Shown here: positions 35,651 to 44,058 of the stretch, piece by piece | Layout: the number at the start of each line of letters is the position of its first letter | Position numbering within the stretch: position 1 is the first letter of the stretch | Assembly (NCBI RefSeq): GCF_000744935.1 | Contig: NZ_JQMW01000009.1 | Span: 124,001 to 188,000 of the forward strand | Direction of reading: 5' to 3' | DNA length: 64,000 nt | Source of the DNA: Clostridium sp. KNHs214 | Lineage (GTDB): Bacteria; Bacillota; Clostridia; Clostridiales; Clostridiaceae | The notes under the pieces: generated by a model | Databases searched by the model: none | What the model was told of the DNA's origin: nothing | The model's input: only the letters and a program-made list of their open reading frames with translations | Translations under genes and position numbers: made by a program

Positions 35651-37123
35651 ATGCTTTTAAGATATCATTTTAAACAACAATCAAAAATTATGGTGGGAAT
35701 TTCAGCTACCTTTATGGTATTGGTATTCATTTTTAATTTATTAGAAATGAATAGAGAATGGTATACTTTAAGTTTGATAATAACTTTGTTACCGGTATTT
35801 TTTACAGCTAATATATTTTCAAGTGAAATTGAAAAGGGAACGGATTTTTTAATTTTTACATCTAGAACACCAAAATATAAGGTACTAATACAGAAGTATT
35901 TATCTGCATGGATTACAAGTGAAAGTGTAATTTTTATTGTATATATTTCTGCTTTAATTATGGGATTTGAAAAATCTATGTTTACACTTATGGTTATAGT
36001 TATATATTCTACTTTGCTTAGCTTAATAGGACTTTTAATTAGCAATATTAGTGGAAATACACTATTGGGTTATGGTATATCACTAGGTATATGGGCAATG
36101 CAAATGCTTTTGGGTGCTAGCTGGCATGAAAACAACCCCTTTGCATCCATTAATGTAAATCTAATTAATAAATCAGTACCAATATGGTCAAATATATTTT
36201 TTATAGTTATTTTGATAATGATACTGGTGATTTTAAATTTATTTATAGTAAGTAAAGGAGAACATTTAAGGAGAAAACTTATTTATAAAGGTTCGGTAAC
36301 AGTAATTACTTTTTCTTTAATTTTCTTATTTATATATAATTCTTTTTTCATGAAGATGGAGTTTTGGAAAAATGATACATGGAATTTAGTAAAGGGACAA
36401 AATATTAAGTTACATCATAAAAATTTAGACAGTGATCGTGCAGAAGAATTATTTAAAATATGTGATACAGAAAGTAAAATATTAGAGGACATATTTGGAA
36501 AAAATATATGCTATAATGAACTTTATATGTGGCGTGGCAAGGAAAAAGATTTTACTAAAAGTAGAAAAGGTGTATATACAATGCCATATAGTACATTAAA
36601 GAGTTTTAATCCTGTAGAATATGGTGGAGAATACTGGGGAACATATATAAATACAATTTTATTGGAACCTATGTTTAAAAATATAGAAAGAAGTAACGAA
36701 AATGAAATATTGATGGAATCTTGGAAAGAATATATATACCATGCGTATGTAGTTCCTAAATCAGGAGGAAAATTTAAAGAAAATAAATTAATCCAAATAC
36801 CAGAGTACTATAATAATAAAGAAGAATATTGTGAAAGTTTAGAAAGAGATTTAAAAGAGGTTAAGAGTGATAAAAAAGGTATACATGCTTTAGCTTCTAT
36901 ATCACAAAATCTTTTGTATAAATTAGATAAAAGTAGTCATGAAAAAACTATAAAACTTCTTAATTCCATATATAACAATGAAAAAAGTATTTCTTATGAT
37001 GATATAAAGAATTTTATAGAGAATAACTATAAAGATAATACGGTTGAAGAAACACTTGATTTATACGATGACATAAGAAAATATCATGAAAAGTATTATG
37101 CTGATAAACAGTATGTAAGATAA
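35651..37123 (+). CDS. ABC-2 type permease fused to extracytoplasmic domain
   Basis: Protein of 490 residues. The first about 240 residues hold six or seven membrane helices in ABC-2 arrangement (FFTANIFSSEIEKGTDFLIFTSRTPKYKVLIQKYLSAW is the typical cytosolic loop). The rest is a polar domain of about 250 residues (from HHKNLDSDRAEELFKICDTE) that should lie outside the membrane after the last helix. That domain is not recognised; similar proteins have a peptidase-like or binding domain there. It is probably the large subunit of the exporter. Confidence 0.72.
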   Translation: MLLRYHFKQQSKIMVGISATFMVLVFIFNLLEMNREWYTLSLIITLLPVFFTANIFSSEIEKGTDFLIFTSRTPKYKVLIQKYLSAWITSESVIFIVYISALIMGFEKSMFTLMVIVIYSTLLSLIGLLISNISGNTLLGYGISLGIWAMQMLLGASWHENNPFASINVNLINKSVPIWSNIFFIVILIMILVILNLFIVSKGEHLRRKLIYKGSVTVITFSLIFLFIYNSFFMKMEFWKNDTWNLVKGQNIKLHHKNLDSDRAEELFKICDTESKILEDIFGKNICYNELYMWRGKEKDFTKSRKGVYTMPYSTLKSFNPVEYGGEYWGTYINTILLEPMFKNIERSNENEILMESWKEYIYHAYVVPKSGGKFKENKLIQIPEYYNNKEEYCESLERDLKEVKSDKKGIHALASISQNLLYKLDKSSHEKTIKLLNSIYNNEKSISYDDIKNFIENNYKDNTVEETLDLYDDIRKYHEKYYADKQYVR

Positions 37124-37248
37124 TTAACTATACATTTAAAGCAAATTAATAAAATCAATCAAATTGATTATAGAAATTATGTGTTATATGGTTTAATCAT
37201 ATAGATATATTAACTAATTTATTTGAAGTAATAGAAAGGGGTTATACT

Positions 37249-38109
37249 GTGGAACTAAGCATTAAAAATCTTACTAAAGTATACGGAAAAAAGGCCGTTT
37301 TAAATAATATATCTTTAACTATGTCAAATGGGATAGTTGGAATTTTAGCTCCTAACGGAGCAGGTAAAACAACACTTTTAAATATTTTATCAACAGTCAG
37401 TACTCCAAGTAGTGGAAATGTTTATTTAAATAGAAGAGATATTTTTAAAATGGGGGAAAAATACAGAAACATTATAGGATATTTACCTCAAAACTTTGGT
37501 GTATACCCTAGTTTTACCTGCGAAAAGTTTTTAACTTATTTTGGAGTTTTAAAAGGTATTTCCAAACAGCATATAGATTACAAGATAGATGAACTATTAG
37601 AGATTGTTTCTCTTAAAGATGTAAAGAAAAAAAAGATTAAGACTCTTTCAGATGGAATGAAAAGGAGAATGGGAATTGCACAGGCGCTTTTAAATGATCC
37701 TAAAATTTTAATACTTGATGAGCCAACAGCTTCATTAGATCCCAATGAAAGAATTAAATTTAGAGATTTTTTAATTGAAATAAGTAAAAGTAAACTTATT
37801 ATTTTATCCACACATATAGTATCTGATTTAGAGTCAACAGCCACAAATTTGGTTTTTATAAAAAATGGACAACTTCTTTCACATATAACCCCAGAAGAAG
37901 TTTTGAAAGAACTTGAAGGTAAAGTCTTTGAAGTTACCACTAATTTAGATGAGCTTAAAGAATTAAAGAAAAAATATCTAGTAAGTCACAATATTAATAG
38001 AAAAAATGGCATAGCTGTTAGAATTATTGGAGAGAAACCAAACAATAAAGGTGTAATTGTAGAACCTAATCTAGAGGATGCTTATATTTATCACTATAAA
38101 TATTTATAG
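37249..38109 (+). CDS. ABC-2 type transporter ATP-binding protein (second system)
   Basis: ATPase of 286 residues with GTG start after AAAGGGG. Walker A is APNGAGKTT, Q-loop LPQNFGVYPS, signature LSDGMKRRMGIAQAL (Asp instead of Gly at position 3 of LSGG), Walker B ILILDEPTASLDPNER, switch His in LSTHIVSDL. It is closely similar in layout to the 33996 ATPase, so the two systems may derive from an old duplication. Confidence 0.9.
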   Translation: MELSIKNLTKVYGKKAVLNNISLTMSNGIVGILAPNGAGKTTLLNILSTVSTPSSGNVYLNRRDIFKMGEKYRNIIGYLPQNFGVYPSFTCEKFLTYFGVLKGISKQHIDYKIDELLEIVSLKDVKKKKIKTLSDGMKRRMGIAQALLNDPKILILDEPTASLDPNERIKFRDFLIEISKSKLIILSTHIVSDLESTATNLVFIKNGQLLSHITPEEVLKELEGKVFEVTTNLDELKELKKKYLVSHNINRKNGIAVRIIGEKPNNKGVIVEPNLEDAYIYHYKYL

Positions 38110-38126
38110 GATAAGGGGAAATAATA

Positions 38127-39056
38127 ATGTTTTTTGGAGTATATAAAGCAGAACTTTACAAAATAATAAAATCCTATAGATTTAAAATAGTTCTTTTAGT
38201 TATATTAGCATGTTCAACTTATAATATTGTAAATGCATATAAAAAATTTCCTCAATACAATTGCATATATGAACAAAATAAAAAAGATTACATTAATAAA
38301 ATTGATGAGTATGAAAAAGATTTGCATGAGTTAAATAATGAAATAGATATATATATCAGTAAAAGCATATTAGATTTTTATAAAAATCACTTTGCTGTTG
38401 AACCAAAACAGGATTTTTCGCAAGGAATGGCTGAGGCCATATTTAATGACACTTATTGGCTTCCTCTTTTACTTTTGTTTTGTGCTGATATAGTATGTTT
38501 TGAAAAAACAAGAAATATAACAAAGGTGCAATTTGCAACAGGTACAAGCAGAGTAAAATTATATTATTCTAAATATATGGCCATGCTGTCAGCAATGTTA
38601 ATAGTTTTTAGTGTGAATTTAATATTTTCATTTATATTTAGTGGTTATTTAATGGGTTTTTCTGATTTGTCTAGTTCCATAAGGAGTGTGCTGTGCTACA
38701 GCATGGCAACGGTTGAAAGAAGTGTAATAGATACATTTATTATAAAATCAGTTTTGACAATTTTAATTTTAGCCTCAGCTGCAGTTTTGTTTTTGGTAGT
38801 ATCTACATTAGTACAAGATGTGGTAACTTCTTATATTATAAGTGTATTGTTGGTAACAAATTCATGGTCATTTTATAATGCATTTGGAAATGGTACGGGA
38901 ATTTTTAGATATTTTTTTATTTCTTTTTACAGTGGAATTGATTTATATTTTTATGGGCAGCCCATTTACAGTATAAAAGTCGGAGTGATATCAATGGTTG
39001 TTCAAAGTATTTTATTATATTTTTTTGGATATCATTTTTATAAGCGTATTGAATAA
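38127..39056 (+). CDS. ABC permease (second system)
   Basis: Membrane protein of 309 residues. The N-terminal helix (about 18-36) is followed by a soluble, partly coiled region (about 50-100), then five helices (PLLLLFCADIVCFEK loop, AMLSAMLIVFSVNLIFSFIFSGYL, ILILASAAVLFLVVSTLV and others). This is the single anchor-plus-five layout of ABC-2 permeases. Pairs with the ATPase 17 bp upstream. Its last codons recur as a short direct repeat just downstream (39093-39118). Confidence 0.78.
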   Translation: MFFGVYKAELYKIIKSYRFKIVLLVILACSTYNIVNAYKKFPQYNCIYEQNKKDYINKIDEYEKDLHELNNEIDIYISKSILDFYKNHFAVEPKQDFSQGMAEAIFNDTYWLPLLLLFCADIVCFEKTRNITKVQFATGTSRVKLYYSKYMAMLSAMLIVFSVNLIFSFIFSGYLMGFSDLSSSIRSVLCYSMATVERSVIDTFIIKSVLTILILASAAVLFLVVSTLVQDVVTSYIISVLLVTNSWSFYNAFGNGTGIFRYFFISFYSGIDLYFYGQPIYSIKVGVISMVVQSILLYFFGYHFYKRIE

Positions 39057-39185
39057 TAAGAAAGACATTGAAATAAAAAAGTAGGGCAAGAAAATATCAT
39101 TTTTATAAGCGTTTGAGTAATTGAAGGAGTTCTTGCTAAAAATTATAGAGGACTCATTCTCAAAACGAGAGAGTAAGGTGAAGTT

Positions 39186-39752
39186 ATGGATTATGTAAGC
39201 GATGAAGATTTATTTAAAAAGGTTAAAAACGGAAACAAAGAAGCTATGGAGTTTATAGTACGACGATATTATAAAAATATTTTTAGATATATATACATCA
39301 AAATTAAAGATTATCATACATCTCAAGATATATGTCAGGAAGTGTTTTGTAAAGTTTATGAAAAAAGAAAAAGCTATTTAGAAGAATATTTGTTTAAGCC
39401 TTGGCTTTATAAAATTGCATATAACTCTGTAGTTGATTACACTAGAAGTAAAATTTACAAAAATAGAAATAGCATAACTTATTTACATGAAGATATAAAG
39501 GAAAAAGATAATGTAATTGAGTATAAAATTATCAACAATAATATAGATGATTTAATTGAAGATTTAAATGAGATTCAAAAGGAAGTTTTAAAGTTTCGTT
39601 TTTGTGAAAGCATGTCTATAGAAGATATTGCTTTAATTACAGGGAGTAGTTTGAATACAACAAAAAGTAGACTTTATCAAGGAATAAAGCATATAAAAAG
39701 TAAATTACAAAGTGTAAGGGGAGGTGATTCTTATGAAGAAAGAGTTAAATGA
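39186..39752 (+). CDS. ECF-type RNA polymerase sigma factor
   Basis: Sigma-70 family protein of 188 residues. Region 2 is at about 12-85 (EFIVRRYYKNIFRYIYIKIKDYHTSQDICQEVFCKVYE, with W in FKPWLYKIAYNSVVDYTRS). Region 4 is at about 125-178 (LNEIQKEVLKFRFCESMSIEDIALITGSSLNTTKSRLYQGIKHIKSKL). No regions 1 or 3, so it is ECF class. The next gene overlaps it by 20 bp and encodes a membrane protein, the usual anti-sigma position. Likely to control the ABC cluster upstream in response to envelope stress (inference). Confidence 0.9.
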   Translation: MDYVSDEDLFKKVKNGNKEAMEFIVRRYYKNIFRYIYIKIKDYHTSQDICQEVFCKVYEKRKSYLEEYLFKPWLYKIAYNSVVDYTRSKIYKNRNSITYLHEDIKEKDNVIEYKIINNNIDDLIEDLNEIQKEVLKFRFCESMSIEDIALITGSSLNTTKSRLYQGIKHIKSKLQSVRGGDSYEERVK

Positions 39753-40608
39753 ACAGATATTAAATGATTTAAGTAGTATAAATAGTGAACAAGAGATAAC
39801 ATTAGAGGATATAGAGGATATTGATTTATTATTTGAGGAAGAAGAAATAGTAGAAGTGCCAGATAATTTATTTGACAATATAATAGATAAACTAGAAGGC
39901 ATATATGAAGAAGAGTATTTAGAAGAAAAGTCCAGAGATAAAATTAGTATATTTGATAGTATAAAATATTTACTTTTAGCTGTAAGGCTTCAAATATCAC
40001 TTTTAGACGTAAGGTTTTGGATAGCGTCATTTATTATACTTATATTTGGGGTATTGAATATAAAAATGGATGAAAATTTTAATACCATTTTATTAAGTCC
40101 TATTATTTCGTTATTTTCTATATATTATTTATATAGAGGAAAATATTTTAATGTTTCTAAAATGGAAGCAGCATGTAAATATTCAATGTATGAAATAGCT
40201 ATAGCAAGGACTATTGTAATAATTTTTTATAATATATTATTTATAAGTTGTATGGCTCTTGCTAATTATTTGATATGGGATGTAAATATATGGACATATT
40301 TAATTATAAGTTGGTTGTCTCCTCTTTTATTTTCATATTACTTAACACTCTACTTTTTTTATAAGAAAGGGCTAATAGAAAGCATAATAGCTAATATTTG
40401 CGCATGGGGTGCATATGCTTCCTTATTTTACAAGTTTAATAACGCTTATTCTGTTAAATTCAACATTGCTAAATTATCATGTAATACTTTATGGATTATT
40501 GTAAACTTAGTTTTAATATTGCTATCCATAGTCATGCTGTTTGTACAATTTAAAAGTATGAAAAGTTGCTCTAGGAGTGAAAATTTTATGAGAAATCCTG
40601 TGAAATAA
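39733..40608 (+). CDS. Membrane protein, putative anti-sigma partner
   Basis: Protein of about 291 residues. A strongly acidic cytosolic N-terminus (LEDIEDIDLLFEEEEIVEVPDNLFDNIIDKLEGIYEE, about 20-60) precedes six hydrophobic helices. The acidic segment before the membrane could bind the sigma factor. The overlapping, translationally coupled position after an ECF sigma gene supports an anti-sigma or sensor role, but no zinc anti-sigma motif is present, so this is inference. ATG 39733 is eight bases after GGGGAGG. Confidence 0.65.
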   Translation: MKKELNEQILNDLSSINSEQEITLEDIEDIDLLFEEEEIVEVPDNLFDNIIDKLEGIYEEEYLEEKSRDKISIFDSIKYLLLAVRLQISLLDVRFWIASFIILIFGVLNIKMDENFNTILLSPIISLFSIYYLYRGKYFNVSKMEAACKYSMYEIAIARTIVIIFYNILFISCMALANYLIWDVNIWTYLIISWLSPLLFSYYLTLYFFYKKGLIESIIANICAWGAYASLFYKFNNAYSVKFNIAKLSCNTLWIIVNLVLILLSIVMLFVQFKSMKSCSRSENFMRNPVK

Positions 40609-40630
40609 TTATTCACAGGATTTCTTATTT
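40591..40630 (+). terminator. Terminator of the sigma/ABC cluster
   Basis: 14-bp perfect stem AGAAATCCTGTGAA (40591-40604) / TTCACAGGATTTCT (40612-40625) followed by TATTTT. The 5' arm includes the last codons of the membrane protein. Confidence 0.8.
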
Positions 40631-40715
40631 TAAATTTATTGTTTCCAGATCTTATGCAAGTCATGGAGGAGAAATTTCATAATTCCAACGCATTGTACAT
40701 TTTTGTAGTTTAATC
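40626..40715. mobile_element. MITE-like element fragment (copy 5, right half)
   Basis: AAATTTATTGTTTCC, TATGCAAGTCATGGAGGAG and ATTTTTGTAGTTTAATC match the right arm of the copy at 28143. The left end is missing, and it abuts the terminator stem. Between this and 40896 the sequence is AT-rich with no gene. Confidence 0.7.
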
Positions 40716-40896
40716 ATATACTAAAAAATTATATTTAATTCTATAAAAATAAGCAGATATTAATTACGTATTATAATGATGAGTCCTTATGAAAAATAGA
40801 GATAAATGTCTAATAAATGCGTATAATATTAAAAATTATGTTGAAAATGTTCGTAATATGTGATAAGATTTATTATGTTATAAAATAAAATATTCG

Positions 40897-40967
40897 CTCT
40901 TATATAATTCTGATAATAAGGTTCAGGAGTTTCTACAGAGTAGCCTTAAACTACTCTACTATAGGAG
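40897..40967 (+). ncRNA. Purine riboswitch aptamer, guanine type
   Basis: P1 is CTCTTATA/TATAGGAG. The core has TATAAT, then GGAGTTTCTAC, then GTAGCCTTAAACTAC, matching the purine aptamer consensus. The base just before the 3' P1 strand, which pairs with the ligand, is C (position 74 in xpt numbering), which specifies guanine/hypoxanthine rather than adenine. It lies 80 bp before a nucleobase permease gene. Confidence 0.92.
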
Positions 40968-41014
40968 AAGTTAATGGATTACATATATCGTCCATAACTT
41001 ATCTCCTTCTTATA
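40964..41014 (+). terminator. Expression-platform terminator of guanine riboswitch
   Basis: GGAGA-AGTTAATGGA pairs with TCCATAACTTATCTCC with one bulge, followed by TTCTTATATT. Its 5' arm shares the 3' strand of P1. The order of pairing would make guanine binding favour either read-out; an OFF switch is usual for this class. Confidence 0.7.
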
Positions 41015-41049
41015 TTAAGAGTAGATATGATTGAAGGGAGACAAGAAAT

Positions 41050-42114
41050 ATGGATTTATGGAAAGATATTTTGTCAATTTTTAGTGTGCTTTTAAATGGA
41101 TTGCCTCAGGGACTTTTGGCACTATCCTTTGGTTTTGCTTCTGTTCCTACGGCTTTTGCATTTGTAATAGGTGCTGCTGGTAACGCCATAACGGGGAGTG
41201 TAGTGCCTATATCATTTCAAGCGGAAACAATTACTTTAGCTGGTACTATGGGGGACAACCTTAAGGAAAGACTTTCAATGATTTTTTATGGTGGTTTGAT
41301 AATGGCCTTTATTGGATTATTAGGATTAATGAGCAAAATAACAGATTTTATCGGTCCTGTTATCACAGCAGGAATGATGGCTGGAGTTGGAATTATGCTA
41401 GCTAAGGTTTCTATAGAAATGGCCAGAAAAAATAAAATTATAGGATATATTTCTATAGCTTCTGGAGTAATAACACATCTATTTACAAAAGATTTAGTTT
41501 ACACTATTGCAGTATCTGTAATAATATCAAGTATCGTATACAATATCCGTGGTAATAAAAATAATGAATCGCTTATTATAGAAAGAGAAAAAATAGCATT
41601 AAAAAAACCATCTTTTAGCTTGAAAATATTAAGAGGTGCTATGAGTATGGTGTGTCTTAACATAGGGGCTAATATAGCTTTTGGTAACATCACTGGTCAA
41701 CTGGCAAGTCGTAAAGTAAATATAGATCATGTATCAATAATAAGTTCATTAGCTGATATGAGTTCTTCTCTTTTTGGTGGAGCACCTGTAGAAACTATAA
41801 TTTCAGCAACAGGAGGAGCACCTAATCCTAAAGTTAGTGGTATTATCATGATGTTACTTATGGCTGCAATATTATTTGCAGGACTTCTACCTAAAATTGG
41901 TAAATATATTCCAACGGAATCTATAGCAGGATTTCTATTTGTACTAGGTGCAATAGTTACAGTTCCTATTAACGCAGCTGCAGCTGTTACATCTAATACT
42001 GTAAATGGCACACTTATAGGTGGAATTACAATGACGGTAACAGCTATAACAGATCCATTTGTTGGCATGATTTCAGGATTATTAATGAAAATATTATTAC
42101 CTATGATAGGGTAA
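41050..42114 (+). CDS. Xanthine/uracil-type (NCS2-like) nucleobase permease
   Basis: Polytopic protein of 354 residues with 10-12 hydrophobic helices. The early motif AGNAITGSVVPISFQAETITLAG and the later FGGAPVETIISATGGAPNPKVSG are like the substrate-site helices (TM3/TM8, …Q/E…, …N…T) of NCS2/AzgA purine permeases. The length is at the short end. The guanine riboswitch in front and the phosphoribosyltransferase gene behind argue for purine base uptake. Confidence 0.85.
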   Translation: MDLWKDILSIFSVLLNGLPQGLLALSFGFASVPTAFAFVIGAAGNAITGSVVPISFQAETITLAGTMGDNLKERLSMIFYGGLIMAFIGLLGLMSKITDFIGPVITAGMMAGVGIMLAKVSIEMARKNKIIGYISIASGVITHLFTKDLVYTIAVSVIISSIVYNIRGNKNNESLIIEREKIALKKPSFSLKILRGAMSMVCLNIGANIAFGNITGQLASRKVNIDHVSIISSLADMSSSLFGGAPVETIISATGGAPNPKVSGIIMMLLMAAILFAGLLPKIGKYIPTESIAGFLFVLGAIVTVPINAAAAVTSNTVNGTLIGGITMTVTAITDPFVGMISGLLMKILLPMIG

Positions 42115-42129
42115 ATGGAGGGGAAATAT

Positions 42130-42696
42130 ATGAATAAATATTATGAATTAAATGTATGTGGTGTTAAGCGTAATCTTCCAGTTATTAAAATAAATGAAGA
42201 TTTAGCCATTGCTAGCTTTGTAATTCTTGGGGATACAGAACTTATATCTAATGTTGCTTTAGCTATAGCAGAAAAGTTACCTAAGGTTGATGTATTGGTT
42301 ACTGCTGAAGCTAAAGGAATTCCCTTAGTTTATGAAATATCAAAAATATTAAACATGAAAGGTTTTATTGTTGCAAGAAAAAGTATAAAACCTTATATGA
42401 AAAATCCTATATGTGATGAAGTGATTTCTATAACTACTCAGAAAAAGCAATTATTATGTCTTGATGGTGTGGATGTAGATAAAATTAAAGGTAAAAGAGT
42501 GGCACTAATTGATGATGTAATAAGTACAGGGGAATCATTAATTGCAATGGAAAGATTAGTGGAGAAAGCAGGAGGTATTATAACTGCGAAGGCTGCAATT
42601 TTAGCAGAAGGGGAAGCAGCTAAAAGGGAGGATATAATATTTTTAGAAAAACTGCCTTTGATGACTCCAGATGGTGAAGAAATTTCAGAGATGTAA
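42130..42696 (+). CDS. Purine phosphoribosyltransferase (adenine/xanthine type)
   Basis: Type I phosphoribosyltransferase of about 188 residues converting a free purine base and PRPP to the nucleotide. The PRPP loop is GKRVALIDDVISTGESLIAM (about 122-141), preceded by VLVTAEAKGIPLVYEISK and FIVARKSIKPYM, as in Apt/Xpt proteins. ATG 42130 follows GGAGGGG; the in-frame ATG at 42115 overlaps the permease stop. Co-transcribed with the permease under the guanine riboswitch, so xanthine or guanine is the more likely base. Confidence 0.85.
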   Translation: MNKYYELNVCGVKRNLPVIKINEDLAIASFVILGDTELISNVALAIAEKLPKVDVLVTAEAKGIPLVYEISKILNMKGFIVARKSIKPYMKNPICDEVISITTQKKQLLCLDGVDVDKIKGKRVALIDDVISTGESLIAMERLVEKAGGIITAKAAILAEGEAAKREDIIFLEKLPLMTPDGEEISEM

Positions 42697-42760
42697 TTGA
42701 AAATAGGCAAATTGATGGCGGTTTCATTTGTTAACTATGCAGATGGATTTCATAGTATTC

Positions 42761-42789
42761 TTGACATTATATTTCAAACTTAATATAAT
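42761..42789 (+). promoter_or_regulatory. Promoter of the manganese riboswitch transcript
   Basis: Consensus TTGACA (42761-42766), 17-bp spacer, TATAAT (42784-42789). The transcript would start at the first bases of the aptamer. Confidence 0.8.
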
Positions 42790-42793
42790 CATA

Positions 42794-42890
42794 AAGGTAG
42801 AGGGAGTAGCTTGCTTTTTTAAGTATCAAAGTCGTCAATACGGAATGTTTTCCCGGCTTTGTTGGCATCATTTGTTTAGTGAGACTCTAC
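42794..42890 (+). ncRNA. yybP-ykoY (Mn2+) riboswitch aptamer
   Basis: P1 is GTAGAG (42797-42802)/CTCTAC (42885-42890), with the conserved GGGAGTAGC, then GTCGTCAATACGG, CCCGGCTTTGTTGG and GTGAGACTCTAC of this class. The 3' P1 strand is also the 5' arm of a strong terminator, so metal binding stabilises P1 and permits read-through (ON switch). It controls the downstream cation exchanger. Confidence 0.88.
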
Positions 42891-42940
42891 AATTAAGTTT
42901 TTTATATTTTATAAAGGACTTAATTGTAGAGTTTTTTAAT
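42885..42940 (+). terminator. Terminator of the Mn riboswitch
   Basis: 14-bp perfect stem CTCTACAATTAAGT/ACTTAATTGTAGAG, then T6. It overlaps the 3' P1 strand of the aptamer, making the two structures mutually exclusive. Confidence 0.9.
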
Positions 42941-42974
42941 TTTGTATAAAAATCAAAAGAAAAGGAGCATATGT

Positions 42975-43988
42975 ATGGACATAATAATAATTAAGTATCT
43001 TAACACATTTCCGACTATTGTTTTAGCGCTTATTATAGCTGGAATGCTATATATTTTAAGCAAAGGTGCAGATATTCTTGTGGATGAGGCAGTTGGATTA
43101 TCAGTACAATGGGGTATTCCTAAAATGATTATTGGTGCAACCATTGTATCTTTAGGAACCACATTGCCTGAAGTGGCTGTATCTGTTTTTGCAGCTTTAA
43201 AAGGAAATCCTGATTTAGCTTTAGGAAATGCTATAGGATCTATTATAGCTGATACTGGTCTTATTATAGGTATTGCTGCTATAATAGGTAAACTTCCTGT
43301 GGATAAAATGACTATAGATAGACAGGGGAAGGTTCAAATCTTAGCTGGTATTTTACTTTCTGTAGTTTGTATGCCATTCTTTTTAAAAGAAGGCAAAAAA
43401 GTAGGAATAATTCCTCAGTGGATGGGATGGATTTTTCTTGCTTTATTGGTATTGTACATTTACATATCTTTAAAATGGGCAAAAGGTTCAAAATCAGAGG
43501 ATGAGGAAGCAAGTGAAACACAAAAAACTGCTATATTACAAATTCTAAAGATGTTTTTAGGAATAGTTCTTGTAATAGGTTCTTCTAAAGTACTTATTCC
43601 TTCTGTTGAAATAACAGCTATAAGAATAGGAATACCTCAAAGTATTATAGCTGCTACTTTAATTGCTTTTGGGACTAGTCTTCCTGAACTTATTACTGCT
43701 ATAACTTCTGTTAGAAAAGGTCATGGTGAGCTGGCGGTAGGAAATATTATAGGTGCTGATATTTTAAATGTTTTATTTGTAGTTGGAAGTTCAGCTTCGG
43801 TTACAAGGGGAGGTCTTTTAGTTCCTCAAAACTTTTATAAAATACAGATACCTGCCATGCTTATTATACTTATGTGTTTTAGATATTTTTGCAAAAATAA
43901 AGGAGGAGACGTTATTAACAAAAGAGAAGGTCTATGTCTCACATGTATTTATGGAGTGTATGTATTGTTATCATATGTTTGGATATAA
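42975..43988 (+). CDS. CaCA family cation exchanger (Na+/Ca2+ exchanger-like)
   Basis: Membrane antiporter of 337 residues with ten helices in two inverted halves. The two alpha repeats are visible: GATIVSLGTTLPEVAVSVFAALKGNPDLALGNAIGSI (about 57-93) and AATLIAFGTSLPELITAITSVRKGHGELAVGNIIGADILN (about 225-265), each with the metal-binding Glu and Asn. Homologues move Ca2+, and some move Mn2+. The Mn-sensing riboswitch suggests it exports manganese. ATG 42975, seven bases after AAAGGAG, is preferred to an upstream ATG without a site. Confidence 0.88.
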   Translation: MDIIIIKYLNTFPTIVLALIIAGMLYILSKGADILVDEAVGLSVQWGIPKMIIGATIVSLGTTLPEVAVSVFAALKGNPDLALGNAIGSIIADTGLIIGIAAIIGKLPVDKMTIDRQGKVQILAGILLSVVCMPFFLKEGKKVGIIPQWMGWIFLALLVLYIYISLKWAKGSKSEDEEASETQKTAILQILKMFLGIVLVIGSSKVLIPSVEITAIRIGIPQSIIAATLIAFGTSLPELITAITSVRKGHGELAVGNIIGADILNVLFVVGSSASVTRGGLLVPQNFYKIQIPAMLIILMCFRYFCKNKGGDVINKREGLCLTCIYGVYVLLSYVWI

Positions 43989-44025
43989 AGAATCCTATGC
44001 ATCTGAGTTACTTTCAACAATAGAT

Positions 44026-44057
44026 AGAGAAGGGGCATTAGTTCCTTCTCTTTATTT
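44026..44057 (+). terminator. Terminator after cation exchanger gene
   Basis: AGAGAAGG/CCTTCTCT stem (44026-44033 with 44044-44051) then TTATTTT. It lies immediately before the leucine-rich-repeat ORF. Confidence 0.75.
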
Positions 44058-44058
44058 T

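Noticed and set aside
37170-37205. Possible further end of the dispersed repeat (TGGTTTAATCATAT)
   Set aside because: Only about 14 bases match and no second end or duplication is visible, so it was not counted.
39029-39118. Direct repeat of the permease gene's last codons (ATATCATTTTTATAAGCGT twice)
   Set aside because: Real but short; it looks like a small local duplication without an evident role, so it is mentioned only in the gene entry.
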